64,000 nt of DNA from Bacteroidota bacterium (GCA_040388375.1 JAZKBU010000001.1:186001-250000); one strand, 5' to 3'; positions 1 to 7,639 are shown, counted from the first letter of the stretch. Notes: generated by a model from the sequence alone, not told the origin. Translations and numbers: made by a program.

Positions 1-19
1 TTTGGAGTTGTCCTGTCTG

Positions 20-62
20 GTGGAGGCAACAGGATTCGAACCTGTGACCCTCTGCTTGTAAG
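20..62 (-). repeat. attL: duplicated tRNA-Val 3' half
   Basis: These 43 bases are identical to 7564-7606. They cover the tRNA 3' acceptor strand, the T arm and the anticodon-stem 3' side, and stop within the anticodon loop region. There is no 5' half, so this is not a functional tRNA gene. It is the original 3' end of the target gene, displaced when the element inserted. Confidence 0.93.
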
Positions 63-239
63 TTGGTAATCAGATATTTATGAAAATACGGAGAAGTTTC
101 CTAATACTCCCAATTACTAACAACCATAACTATGTTTATCATACATTTAAGCTATATGCTAGTAACTTAGTTATGACTACCTGACTTATAAAAATTATAC
201 CGGTTATCTTTTGGTTATATCAAACTTATAAACCAGAAT

Positions 240-1529
240 ATGAACCAATTATCGGTATTTAAAAACACAAAAGTAGGGATTAAAATAGTCCTCTACACAA
301 GCAAGAAAAACAAGCAGAACCTTTCACCAATAATGCTTCGTTTAACTGCTGATGGAAAACAAAAATATATTTCCTTAAAACTACAAATTGAAGAAAACGA
401 TTGGGACTTTAAAAATTCTAAAGTAAAAAGTTCACACACTAATTCAAATGAATACAATGCAATTATAGCCAACGCCTATAATGATGCCGAACAGAACTAT
501 TTAAAGTTATTTAATAAAGTAGAATCAAGTTTATCAAATGTTCAAAATGCAATAAGAGTAAAAGCAGATAAAAAAACGGTAGAAGATGTAATTAAAGATA
601 GAGTAAAACATTTTGAAAAACTATCAAAATTTAGTTCAGCAGAAATATTGAGTTACACCCTGGTAATAATGTCTAGACCATTGAGAGAATGTAAAATTGA
701 TAAAATAAGCGAAGATTGGGTAAAGAAATTTATAGAAAACATAACAACACAATATAATTTTAAAGGTAATGGTGTTTCAATCTATTTACGTTCTCTTAAA
801 GCGTGTTTTCGTGACTACTATGGAAAAGAATCTCACTTAGTTAGTGAATACTTTAAATTTAGTAAATTAACTTCCACAGATACACCAAAACGAGCCATTA
901 CAACTGATAGAATAAAGAAATCTGTTGATTTAAAATTTGAAGCTGATACCAATTTAAATAAAAGAGGTTTAGGAATATATCAGCAAGAACTTTCATTAGC
1001 GGCTTTAGAGCGTTCAAGAAATGTTTTTATTCTATCTATATTATTAAATGGAATAAATTTTAAAGATTTAGCATTACTCAAAAAAACAGATGTTATTGAT
1101 GGCAGAATAGAATGGTGCAGAAATAAAACCGGTTCAATTCATACAGTAGTAATAACAGATACGATAAAAAAATTATTAGACAAATTAAAAACTGATAATG
1201 AAATGTTGTTGCCAATTATTACTGATACAAAATATATAAATAACTTTGAAACTAAGGCATTTTACGTTTACTATAAAACTAAACTCAAAAGGCATAATGC
1301 TAATTTAAAAAAGTTAGGTAAATTAATTGAAATAGATACACCACTTACAACTTATGTAGGTCGTCATTCATTTGCTACTATGTTAAATGATAATTCGGTG
1401 AGTTTATCTGTTATACAACAAGCCTTAGGCCATTCAAATATAAAAACAACACAAGCATATCTATCAAAAATTGATAATACTAGAATGGACGAAGCAACAA
1501 ATAAAATAACCGAGTTGATTGGAATGTAA
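240..1529 (+). CDS. tyrosine-type site-specific integrase of the element
   Basis: Likely catalyses integration and excision at the tRNA-Val attachment site. At 429 aa it is the usual length of Bacteroidota phage/ICE integrases: an arm-binding N-terminus (about 1-100), a SAM-like core-binding domain (about 105-215) and a C-terminal catalytic domain. The nucleophile is Tyr407 in TTQAYLS, with His398 in LGH and Arg375 in GRHSFAT. Lys296 in RNKTG is the likely beta-hairpin lysine. Two canonical residues are replaced: the first catalytic Arg position is Asn270 (LLNGINF) and the box II His is Tyr372. IntDOT of CTnDOT also lacks the first Arg, so this does not imply inactivity. It reads into the element from attL. 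Confidence 0.93.
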   Translation: MNQLSVFKNTKVGIKIVLYTSKKNKQNLSPIMLRLTADGKQKYISLKLQIEENDWDFKNSKVKSSHTNSNEYNAIIANAYNDAEQNYLKLFNKVESSLSNVQNAIRVKADKKTVEDVIKDRVKHFEKLSKFSSAEILSYTLVIMSRPLRECKIDKISEDWVKKFIENITTQYNFKGNGVSIYLRSLKACFRDYYGKESHLVSEYFKFSKLTSTDTPKRAITTDRIKKSVDLKFEADTNLNKRGLGIYQQELSLAALERSRNVFILSILLNGINFKDLALLKKTDVIDGRIEWCRNKTGSIHTVVITDTIKKLLDKLKTDNEMLLPIITDTKYINNFETKAFYVYYKTKLKRHNANLKKLGKLIEIDTPLTTYVGRHSFATMLNDNSVSLSVIQQALGHSNIKTTQAYLSKIDNTRMDEATNKITELIGM

Positions 1530-1580
1530 ATAGACTTATTAAAATAAATAACGTATAATAAATGTTGTACTGTTATTACT

Positions 1581-1706
1581 TTATACATTTTTGTTTATAC
1601 CTAAAGTTTTTATTTCACCATCAGCATCTGTAATTATTTTTAAATCAAATTTATTTTTTGATAATTCAATTATTTCTTCAGATATATTTATTACTTCATA
1701 ATTCAT
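1581..1706 (-). CDS. small hypothetical protein (41 aa)
   Basis: An ATG-initiated 41-codon frame starts one base after the stop of the upstream 87-aa gene, on the same strand, suggesting translational coupling. The product begins MNYEVINISEEIIELSK and ends in GINKNV; it is acidic in the first half. I do not recognise it. Its tight spacing to the neighbour is the only support for it being real. Confidence 0.4.
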   Translation of the reverse strand: MNYEVINISEEIIELSKNKFDLKIITDADGEIKTLGINKNV

Positions 1707-1707
1707 T

Positions 1708-1971
1708 TTAATTGTTCTCGCTTTCGTTTTTATTTTTTATATCATAAAGGTCTATCTGTGCTATATGAGTTTCATTATTATAGTATTCTCCTACATCTTC
1801 AAGAGATTTAATTTTACTGTTGTAAAATTTTTTTAAAGCCTCACTATATAGTTCTGATTGGCTGATTGGTTTAGAATTATTCCAACTTAAATCGTTTAAC
1901 ATTTTCTGTACTAAAGAATTGATATAAGCTGGAATTGATACCAATATTTTTATTTTTTTATCGTTGTTCAT
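1708..1971 (-). CDS. ribbon-helix-helix-like small protein
   Basis: 87 aa. The first half has a strand-helix-helix pattern: a short strand (KIKILVSIPAYI, about 6-17), a helix (NSLVQKMLNDL), then a second helix opening with an SQSELYSEALKKF segment (about 38-50). This resembles ribbon-helix-helix repressors, antitoxins or relaxosome accessory proteins, though the linker between helices is longer than usual. The C-terminus is acidic and polar. It lies convergent to the integrase gene and is followed one base later by a 41-aa frame, so the pair could be an antitoxin/toxin-like or regulator/accessory unit. The exact role is unknown; only the fold is suggested. Confidence 0.55.
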   Translation of the reverse strand: MNNDKKIKILVSIPAYINSLVQKMLNDLSWNNSKPISQSELYSEALKKFYNSKIKSLEDVGEYYNNETHIAQIDLYDIKNKNESENN

Positions 1972-2134
1972 CTGTCATTCTCTCTCTATTTTATTTTTTT
2001 ACTTCTTTATCTATCATAATTGTTATGTTGTTTTAGATATATAGTATATCTCGTATATCTCCACCCAGTAAAGCGGCTGCTTTTTATTTAAAAATATTTG
2101 CTTAGTAAAATATTATGTTGTACTTTTATGATAT

Positions 2135-2293
2135 ATGATAAAGAAAGAAACGAGCTTTGAAAAATACAAGCGTATCCAAACTAAAATGAATAGCAATAAC
2201 ACACCTAAAAACATTGCTAAGTGTGATAGAGGATTAAATCAATTTAGCAGGAATGATAAAATAGAAATTCTACTAGAAATAATTGAACAATAA
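2135..2293 (+). CDS. small hypothetical protein (52 aa)
   Basis: ATG-initiated 52-codon frame beginning MIKKETSFEKYKRIQ and ending ILLEIIEQ. It is basic in the middle and amphipathic at the C-terminus. It ends 25 bases before the ATG of the 87-aa gene downstream on the same strand, so the two are probably co-transcribed. No family recognised. Confidence 0.4.
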   Translation: MIKKETSFEKYKRIQTKMNSNNTPKNIAKCDRGLNQFSRNDKIEILLEIIEQ

Positions 2294-2318
2294 ATTTTTA
2301 AAAATAAAAACCTACCCT

Positions 2319-2582
2319 ATGAAACCAGAAAATGCAAGACCCCAAAATTTTAAAGTTGACAAAGTAATTTACACTTCGCCTGATGGTCATTTCTCCATTG
2401 CTAAAGGAGAATGGACAGAAGATGAAATGACTCGTTTTGCTATGCGATGGAATGGAGATATAAACGACCCTGATGATAAAGGCTATCCATCAGTTTTTTC
2501 TCACCCTATGTGGTTCCAATTGCCTTACGATTTGAAAGATATGTTGACAGTGCTAACGGCACATAGTAATGTATTGATATAA
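2319..2582 (+). CDS. hypothetical protein (87 aa)
   Basis: I place the start at the ATG at 2319 rather than an in-frame TTG at 2283, because the TTG would lie inside the preceding 52-aa frame. The product starts MKPENARPQNFKVDKV and is rich in aromatic residues (GEWTEDEMTRFAMRW, SHPMWFQLPYDL), which suggests a compact globular domain. No signal peptide or membrane segment. A strong hairpin terminator follows within 30 bases. Function unknown. Confidence 0.6.
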   Translation: MKPENARPQNFKVDKVIYTSPDGHFSIAKGEWTEDEMTRFAMRWNGDINDPDDKGYPSVFSHPMWFQLPYDLKDMLTVLTAHSNVLI

Positions 2583-2605
2583 CAAGTTATCAATTAGATT
2601 TAAAT

Positions 2606-2637
2606 AAAAAAGCCAACTATTAATAGTTGGCTTTTTT
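2606..2637. terminator. bidirectional intrinsic terminator
   Basis: A 10-bp stem (AGCCAACTAT / ATAGTTGGCT, 2611-2620 and 2623-2632) is flanked by an A run on the left and a T run on the right. It can end transcription of the 87-aa gene and of the convergent lipoprotein gene. Confidence 0.8.
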
Positions 2638-2655
2638 GTTACTTATATTTTTAAT

Positions 2656-3129
2656 TTATATAATGATATTTTGTGTTTTAGATTCAATTATCTTGAATTT
2701 ATAAAGAATACTATCCTTTATAAAATCATATTGTTCATTTTTTATTACTCTATATTTTTCTAGTTCAAATATTCCTACTTTACTTGTATTATAATTTTCA
2801 TAACGAATTAAAATTTTTGTTTTATATAAAATGCAATTTTTATTAGAAAAAATATTCTTTTTAAATTGAAAATATAAAGTATCTTTTAAATCTATAACCC
2901 TGTATAGTGAGTCTACTATCATATCAGTATTCATTTTATACTCTGTTTTAGTATTCAAGTCATAATATTTATAAGTATGTGTTAGACTGTCATAACTAGC
3001 TATTGAATGGCTAAGAAAAATTTCTTCTACAGTTTGTTGTTTTTGAATTTCTTTTTCAACTGTTTCTTTTTTACAGCTACCAAATATTAAACTTGATGCG
3101 ATTGCTATTACTAAAAATATTCTTTTCAT
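2656..3129 (-). CDS. small lipoprotein, unknown function
   Basis: 157 aa. The N-terminus MKRIFLVIAIASSLIFGSCKK is a lipoprotein signal peptide with a lipobox ending at Cys19, so the mature protein should be lipid-anchored in the envelope. The rest is rich in Lys, Tyr and beta-strand patterns without a recognised domain. It faces a terminator shared with the upstream plus-strand genes. It may be a surface or immunity-type cargo of the element, but nothing in the sequence shows which. Confidence 0.65.
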   Translation of the reverse strand: MKRIFLVIAIASSLIFGSCKKETVEKEIQKQQTVEEIFLSHSIASYDSLTHTYKYYDLNTKTEYKMNTDMIVDSLYRVIDLKDTLYFQFKKNIFSNKNCILYKTKILIRYENYNTSKVGIFELEKYRVIKNEQYDFIKDSILYKFKIIESKTQNIII

Positions 3130-3396
3130 AATGTTTTAATTTTATTTATATATATTAATCGTAAATATAAATAATATACTAATCCACTGGCTATTTACAG
3201 CTTATTATTCAGCGTTTTATGGCGAAAATCAGGTTTGAACTTTTACTTTTGTTTTTACAAAACATTAATAAAACTATTTATTTATTAGTTGTAGCCATTA
3301 CTTACTAGCAAATCGAAAGATTTAACTGTCGTTGTTGAAAGATTTCTTTTAGTTACTTTAATGTTTTTCATAATTTTGATACATAATATTAAAAGT

Positions 3397-3813
3397 ATGA
3401 GCACTATTATAAAATTTGGAGATTGGATTGTCGATGAAGATGGAATAAGTAATGAATTATATGATTATCACATTCCAAAAGATGATTTGTGGGACTCTAA
3501 AGAATTTGAATATACTGGCCCATTAATATGGGATTGGTTAATTCATATAACTGAAAAAGCTTGGATTACAAAAGATAATGTAAAAGATTTAAATACTGCT
3601 TTTGTTTTTGCTCAAGATTATTTCAAATCTTTGAAATTGTCTAACGTAGATGATGTGTCATTAGCACAAACATTATATATTCAACAACAAATTATTGATA
3701 TAAAGGAAGATGAAACACCAAATGATAAAGGAACTAAATTAGTATCCGGTTCTCCTAATGAATCAATTAAAAAATATCTTAATGCTAGAAATAATATTAA
3801 ATATTTACCGTAA
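3397..3813 (+). CDS. hypothetical protein (138 aa)
   Basis: I take the internal ATG at 3397 (MSTIIKFGDWIVDEDG) as the start; an upstream ATG at 3361 would add a hydrophobic dodecapeptide. The product is acidic, with a Trp/Asp-rich N-terminus (FGDWIVDEDG, DDLWDSKEF, LIWDWLIHI) and a hydrophilic C-terminus. It has no signal peptide. The composition is reminiscent of small immunity or anti-restriction proteins, but there is no motif to support either. Its stop is 2 bases from the stop of the convergent helix-turn-helix gene. Confidence 0.55.
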   Translation: MSTIIKFGDWIVDEDGISNELYDYHIPKDDLWDSKEFEYTGPLIWDWLIHITEKAWITKDNVKDLNTAFVFAQDYFKSLKLSNVDDVSLAQTLYIQQQIIDIKEDETPNDKGTKLVSGSPNESIKKYLNARNNIKYLP

Positions 3814-3815
3814 TT

Positions 3816-4901
3816 TTATTTCCAAGCATTCAAATAATCTTCTTCACTGATACCTTCTGGTAATTCATCATCAAAATCATTATCCTTAATCAATTCAATA
3901 TTCAAATTGACTGTTATACTATCAATACTTTCTTTTTCCTTTTGTATTCTGTTATTAGTTATTTCATCAAACAATTCTTTTTGTTTTAATTGTTGTTCTT
4001 TTTGTTGTTCAAATCTTTCGTTGATTTCTTTCAAATTGTTATTATCACTATTGTTATTTTTAACGATATAGCTGGCTATATCAACTGTTTTCGCTTTGTT
4101 TAAGGAGTTTGTTTTGTTTTTGCGCAGTTCTATATCCTTTTCGTATTTTAATGCCTTATAATCGACATTTAATAAATCATTTTCATTATCAACTTCCATT
4201 GTATTTTCTACTTTAAATAAATCCGCTTTTGTTACTTTAATTTTCTTAGGTGAAATGGTTTTGATGCTATTGTTTTTGATTTCCTTGTTATATCTTTTTA
4301 CTGTTATTTCGGATATGTTAAGTTGTTTAGCTATTTCTTTTAATTTAAGTCCTAAATTTTTAAGTTCAATTACTTTATTGATTTGACTTTGTTTAGCTAT
4401 TGATTTTAAATTATTATCTACACCCAGGTTAAAGTATTTGTGTGATTTCTCTACTTGTAAAATGGTTGTAGGTTTCTCTGGATAGAATGCAAAGTTGAAG
4501 TTATTTATGTTAACCGGTTTAGTTGAATTATCATTTATATTTTTTAAATAAAAGTTGTATTCAAATGTTAATTCTATTTGTACATCTGATTTATTTACTA
4601 CAGTGTATTTATTTGGTGATAAGTAAGTATTTATTGTTTCGTATTGTTTTGTTTCTATACCTTTTTTATTTACTAGGATTTCTCTTGGCCCAATATTCCT
4701 TTCGGTTTTTATAATTTGAGCAGTTTCTAAAATAGTAATGATTTCGTAATACTTTTGATAAATATTTTTTAAGTGTAGTGAATTGATTGCTACGTTTTTT
4801 GTAGCAGCTAATTCAATTAGCTTGTAAATAATAACGATGTAAGGATTTTTAAATTTTTCTTGTGTAGTTAATAGTAAGAATAGATTTTGTGGTATTTTCA
4901 T
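3816..4901 (-). CDS. helix-turn-helix protein, putative replication or partition protein
   Basis: 361 aa. The N-terminal 100 residues look like a winged-helix domain (NPYIVIIYKLIELAATK...ILETAQIIKTERNIG). A clear resolvase-type helix-turn-helix sits near 175-210 (LKLKEIAKQLNISEITVKRY). The C-terminal third is a charged Lys/Glu/Asn-rich, coiled-coil-like tail ending in an acidic patch (DDELPEGISEEDYLNAWK). The gene is transcribed away from an 860-bp non-coding region with iterons and inverted repeats, and a 30-bp palindrome lies 35 bases upstream of its ATG. That context suggests an initiator or partition protein of an integrated replicon with autoregulation. The family is not recognised, so the role is inferred from position. 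Confidence 0.55.
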   Translation of the reverse strand: MKIPQNLFLLLTTQEKFKNPYIVIIYKLIELAATKNVAINSLHLKNIYQKYYEIITILETAQIIKTERNIGPREILVNKKGIETKQYETINTYLSPNKYTVVNKSDVQIELTFEYNFYLKNINDNSTKPVNINNFNFAFYPEKPTTILQVEKSHKYFNLGVDNNLKSIAKQSQINKVIELKNLGLKLKEIAKQLNISEITVKRYNKEIKNNSIKTISPKKIKVTKADLFKVENTMEVDNENDLLNVDYKALKYEKDIELRKNKTNSLNKAKTVDIASYIVKNNNSDNNNLKEINERFEQQKEQQLKQKELFDEITNNRIQKEKESIDSITVNLNIELIKDNDFDDELPEGISEEDYLNAWK

Positions 4902-4935
4902 TGGTTGTTTTTGTTGTGGTTTATTTTTTAAAGCT

Positions 4936-4965
4936 GGTGTTATAGTTTTCGAACGCTATAACACC
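4936..4965. promoter_or_regulatory. 30-bp near-perfect palindrome, candidate operator
   Basis: GGTGTTATAG (4936-4945) and CTATAACACC (4956-4965) are exact inverted repeats, and the centre contains TTCGAA. In all, 26 of 30 positions are palindromic. It lies 35 bases before the start of the helix-turn-helix gene. Candidate autoregulatory operator or dimer-resolution site. Confidence 0.6.
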
Positions 4966-5080
4966 CTAAAGAACCACTAACTTTAGTTGCTTATCTTATA
5001 TACTGGATATTAAAAGGCGAGTTTTTAACTATTTGAAAAATAATTTATAACTAATACAAAATCAGTTAAATAAAATTAAA

Positions 5081-5216
5081 AGGTATCAAAAAGTATCACA
5101 TAAAAGGTATCAGATAAATTAGTTAATTGACTTAAGTATCGGATAAACAAGAAACAAGGAAACACAATTGAAGTTAAAATTTAAAAGCGCTTGCGCAAAA
5201 AAGGTATCAGATAAAT
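5081..5216. repeat. iteron-like direct repeats
   Basis: Five direct copies share the core A(A/G)GTATC followed by A-rich sequence, with TATC at 5084, 5094, 5108, 5137 and 5205. The longest copies, at 5104-5119 and 5201-5216, are identical over AAGGTATCAGATAAAT. Inverted copies occur near 5252-5270 (matching AAAAAGTATCACATAAA at 5088) and 5712-5727. Such clustered repeats beside a DNA-binding gene are typical of replication origins or partition sites. Confidence 0.65.
5134..5201 (+). repeat. 68-bp inverted repeat, left arm
   Basis: Matches the reverse complement of 5660-5727 at 60 of 68 positions. It contains an iteron copy, a long identical stretch through AAACACAATTGAAG, and a dyad GCGC-TT-GCGC at 5187-5196. 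Confidence 0.85.
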
Positions 5217-5390
5217 CATCTAATTAATATAATATATAAAATCAATTAGCTACTTTATGTGATACTTTTTTACAATTTAGCCCTACAGGGCACTTATGTA
5301 AATACTATCAATATTTATTTTTCGGTGTAGATGCTATTTAAATATATTTAAGCTATCAATTAGATATTCTTGCATATCATATTAAACTCA

Positions 5391-5639
5391 TTATACATCA
5401 GCGTAAGCAATCATTTATTATAATTTTATTTTTGATTAATTTAATTGATGTATTAAGTTGATATAGCAATCTATATCTTATTTAAACTTTTAATTGATTT
5501 GATAAAATAATTGTTTAAACTATTATACATAGGCGTAAGCAATAATTTATTATGATTTGATGTATTATATTATTTAAATAGTTTATATCATTATACACCG
5601 ATTAAATATATTAAGCCATTATACATCAGCGTAAGCAAT
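5391..5639 (+). repeat. three 21-bp direct repeats
   Basis: Copies at 5391-5411, 5523-5543 and 5619-5639 read TTATACATCAGCGTAAGCAA plus T, the middle one differing at two positions. Each is followed by an A/T-rich stretch. A partial copy (TTATACACC) starts at 5591. They lie between the arms of the 68-bp inverted repeat. Confidence 0.85.
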
Positions 5640-5659
5640 AAATTATATTATCTTATTTG

Positions 5660-5727
5660 TTTTTGCACAAGTGCGTTTAAATTTTAACTTCAATTGTGTT
5701 TCCTTGTTTATTATTTATCTGACCCTT
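5660..5727 (-). repeat. 68-bp inverted repeat, right arm
   Basis: Inverted partner of 5134-5201. Its central dyad is GCAC-AA-GTGC (5665-5674). Relative to the left arm, both halves of the dyad changed together, so the palindrome is kept although the bases differ. Confidence 0.85.
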
Positions 5728-5766
5728 TATAAGTGAGATAGCATAAATATTACTATAAATAATTGT

Positions 5767-6297
5767 ATGATTAAACGAATATCAATATTTGTTATAGCAA
5801 TTGTTTTGATTTTACTTGTTATTAGTTGTCCAAACAATAAAACAAGCCGATATAACCTGTTATATCAATATAATACAAGTAATTTTAAGCAAAAAGAGCT
5901 TAAACAAACCTCACCAACTACATATACTAAGCAAATTTCGACAATAGAGGCTAAAAACGGCTCATCTGGAGCAACTTTACAAGTAAATAGTACAATAAGC
6001 TATCACAAGGTAATTAAACGCGATACGGGTCAAATAAGGCGATTTATCGATAAAAAGGCCAATTTTGAGGCTATTTTGGTCAATGATTCAACCCTAATTG
6101 TAAGCAAAATAACAGTTGATAGCTTAAATATTGAGCTCAAAAACGATGTAATAACAGTCAATACACAAGATACATCAACTGTTATCACAAAGATTGAAGG
6201 AATTGTTATTAAAAAAAGAAATAACTGGTTCCAACGTAACTCATTTTACTTAGGGTTAGTAGTTGGGCTTGTAACAACAATTATTTTAGTTAAATAA
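5767..6297 (+). CDS. lipoprotein with C-terminal membrane helix (u-spanin-like topology)
   Basis: 176 aa. The N-terminus has a lipoprotein signal with a lipobox ending LVISC (Cys21). The middle is a polar, Thr/Ser/Lys-rich region with beta-strand character. The last 20 residues form a membrane helix (FYLGLVVGLVTTIILVK) preceded by a basic patch KKRNNWFQR. A protein tethered to the outer membrane by lipid at one end and to the inner membrane at the other is the topology of unimolecular phage spanins, which disrupt the outer membrane at lysis. I infer this from topology only; Bacteroidota elements also encode uncharacterised proteins of similar layout. It reads away from the origin-like region and ends 2 bases before the convergent neighbour. 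Confidence 0.6.
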   Translation: MIKRISIFVIAIVLILLVISCPNNKTSRYNLLYQYNTSNFKQKELKQTSPTTYTKQISTIEAKNGSSGATLQVNSTISYHKVIKRDTGQIRRFIDKKANFEAILVNDSTLIVSKITVDSLNIELKNDVITVNTQDTSTVITKIEGIVIKKRNNWFQRNSFYLGLVVGLVTTIILVK

Positions 6298-6298
6298 G

Positions 6299-7135
6299 TT
6301 ATTTAATTAATGAATAGTAGTGTTCATCAATACCTATATTACTGATAGCTTCACTAAACTGTACAAATTCACATTCATCGATTTGTCCACTTTCTAATCT
6401 CCAAGCAAACCTTCCTAAATGGTTTATAAAAACTTGGTCTAATGGGTAAAAACTAAAATCTCTTGCACTCCTTGCAAGAAATACAACTAAATAAGGGAAG
6501 TTATCGTAAACACCATTTGTATAAACTAAATAATCTAGATAAGCTTTGTAAAAAGGAGCTTCCATAGTTTTACCTTCTTGTAAAGCATTAATAAAACTAT
6601 TTTTTGTTTCATTTACACTTTCATTATGACTGTAAATATATTGATTATACATTTTAACTTTATCAGCTTCTGTAAAACTAGGCTTTACATAGGGTTCAGA
6701 GCCACCAAACAATGAATTAACATTAGTAGTTATAGGTTGAACAGGAACATAATTTATAACTCTATTAGCACCTTCAATAAGTTTAATTAAACCACTTCTA
6801 ATACTATTATCGTAATCATCATTAACATCTTCAATTTGCCTTTTTTCTATATCAACTAAATCATCATCTTTTCTATCAGCAATTTTTAAAACTTCACTGT
6901 TTAAAAAAGCAGCACATAGGTTTAAAACTTGTCCAGGACTATATACACCTGATTTCATAAACGAAATAATAACTTTTACTTCATCGAATTTTTTTGATGC
7001 TAATATTAACTCAGTCAGTTCTTCTGTACTTTTTGTTAAATAGCTTAAATGTAAACTACTTGTTGTAACCTCACTGTTACTTTTGGTTTGAGCCGGAAAT
7101 GAATCAACAGCTTTTTTTGGATTTTTATTTTCCAT
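6299..7135 (-). CDS. hypothetical protein (278 aa)
   Basis: No signal peptide or membrane segment. The first 35 residues are polar and probably disordered. The rest looks alpha-helical, with acidic clusters (DRKDDDLVDIEKRQIEDVNDD) and aromatic-rich helices (FPYLVVFLARSARDFSFYPL). No family recognised. It is the last gene before the right attachment site and is transcribed towards the origin-like region. Confidence 0.6.
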   Translation of the reverse strand: MENKNPKKAVDSFPAQTKSNSEVTTSSLHLSYLTKSTEELTELILASKKFDEVKVIISFMKSGVYSPGQVLNLCAAFLNSEVLKIADRKDDDLVDIEKRQIEDVNDDYDNSIRSGLIKLIEGANRVINYVPVQPITTNVNSLFGGSEPYVKPSFTEADKVKMYNQYIYSHNESVNETKNSFINALQEGKTMEAPFYKAYLDYLVYTNGVYDNFPYLVVFLARSARDFSFYPLDQVFINHLGRFAWRLESGQIDECEFVQFSEAISNIGIDEHYYSLIK

Positions 7136-7563
7136 TTTTAAATAACCCTTATTTTATGGGTTGTGCCCGAACCAGGAACATTTAACCAGGGACGACCATT
7201 TTAATATAGTGAGTGAGCACTACAAGCAGGATGTTTATATCATAACATTTTAGAACTACAAAATTATGGTCAAGGTCTACTAGTACCAAAAATTTGTGTT
7301 GAATTGATTGCTGCATTTTTATAATTAAAGATAATCAACAGATACACTGATTATTAAAATTATCAATAAATATTTTAATCGTAAAATAGTACAGTTAACG
7401 GTAAAAAATCGTTTGAATTTATGCTAGTATTTAGAAACAGAAGTAGAGGTTAGGCGGTATATGTTTCATTTAGCCTTTCAAGTTATATGAACTAGGATAT
7501 AACCAGTTAATTTTTGACATAAAAAAAGCACTTATATTTTAGTATAAGTGCTTGATTACCAAA
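7136..7563. other. non-coding right end of the element
   Basis: 428 bp without a credible gene between the 278-aa gene and attR. The only features I see are a short direct repeat of AACCAGG near 7170-7190 and the terminator hairpin at 7521-7553. It probably holds integrase arm sites, which I cannot pinpoint. Confidence 0.5.
7521..7553 (-). terminator. terminator downstream of tRNA-Val
   Basis: An 11-bp stem (AAGCACTTATA / TATAAGTGCTT, 7526-7536 and 7543-7553) is followed on the minus strand by seven T. It sits just 3' of the tRNA gene but inside the element, so the element supplies the terminator of its host tRNA. Confidence 0.75.
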
Positions 7564-7606
7564 GTGGAGGCAACAGGATTCGAACCTGTGACCCTCTGCT
7601 TGTAAG
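7564..7606 (-). repeat. attR: core inside intact tRNA-Val
   Basis: Identical to 20-62. The repeat ends within the anticodon-stem region, so the crossover regenerates a complete tRNA at this end. Confidence 0.92.
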
Positions 7607-7639
7607 GCAGATGCTCTGAACCAGCTGAGCTATGCCTCC
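7565..7639 (-). tRNA. tRNA-Val (anticodon TAC)
   Basis: 75 nt that fold into a full cloverleaf: 7-bp acceptor GGAGGCA/TGCCTCC, D stem GCTC/GAGC, anticodon stem TCTGC/GCAGA with loop CTTACAA, a 5-nt variable loop, and T stem ACAGG/CCTGT with loop TTCGAAT. Discriminator is A; the CCA tail is not encoded. It is the target of the element to its left. Confidence 0.95.

Larger units (their letters stand above)
4902..5766. other. non-coding, origin-like region of the element
   Basis: 865 bp without a credible gene and very AT-rich. From left to right it holds a 30-bp palindrome, direct iterons, the left arm of a 68-bp inverted repeat, a central AT-rich stretch with three 21-bp direct repeats, and the right arm. 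The structure is that of a plasmid or satellite replication origin; a conjugative or partition site is the alternative. No promoter box was assigned with confidence. Confidence 0.6.
20..7606. mobile_element. 7.5 kb element integrated in tRNA-Val
   Basis: A 43-bp direct repeat (20-62 and 7564-7606) bounds this region. The right copy lies inside the intact tRNA-Val gene and the left copy is only the 3' half of that tRNA. The first gene inside the left end is a tyrosine integrase, the usual layout for a tRNA-targeting integrative element. Cargo is a ribbon-helix-helix-like protein, small unknown genes, lipoproteins, a helix-turn-helix protein and an iteron-rich intergenic region. I see no relaxase, coupling protein, capsid or terminase gene, so it is neither a complete conjugative element nor a complete prophage. 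An integrated plasmid or a phage satellite are the best guesses. It is visibly more AT-rich than the DNA to its right. Confidence 0.88.

Noticed and set aside
21-62. Second tRNA-Val gene at the left edge
   Set aside because: Only the 3' half is present; there is no D arm or 5' acceptor strand. It is the att duplicate.
1364-1588. 74-aa minus-strand frame
   Set aside because: Mostly antisense to the 3' end of the element integrase.
3816-4901. Firm assignment as a Rep initiator or primase
   Set aside because: Only a helix-turn-helix and a winged-helix-like N-terminus can be seen; no Rep_3, RepB or primase motif.
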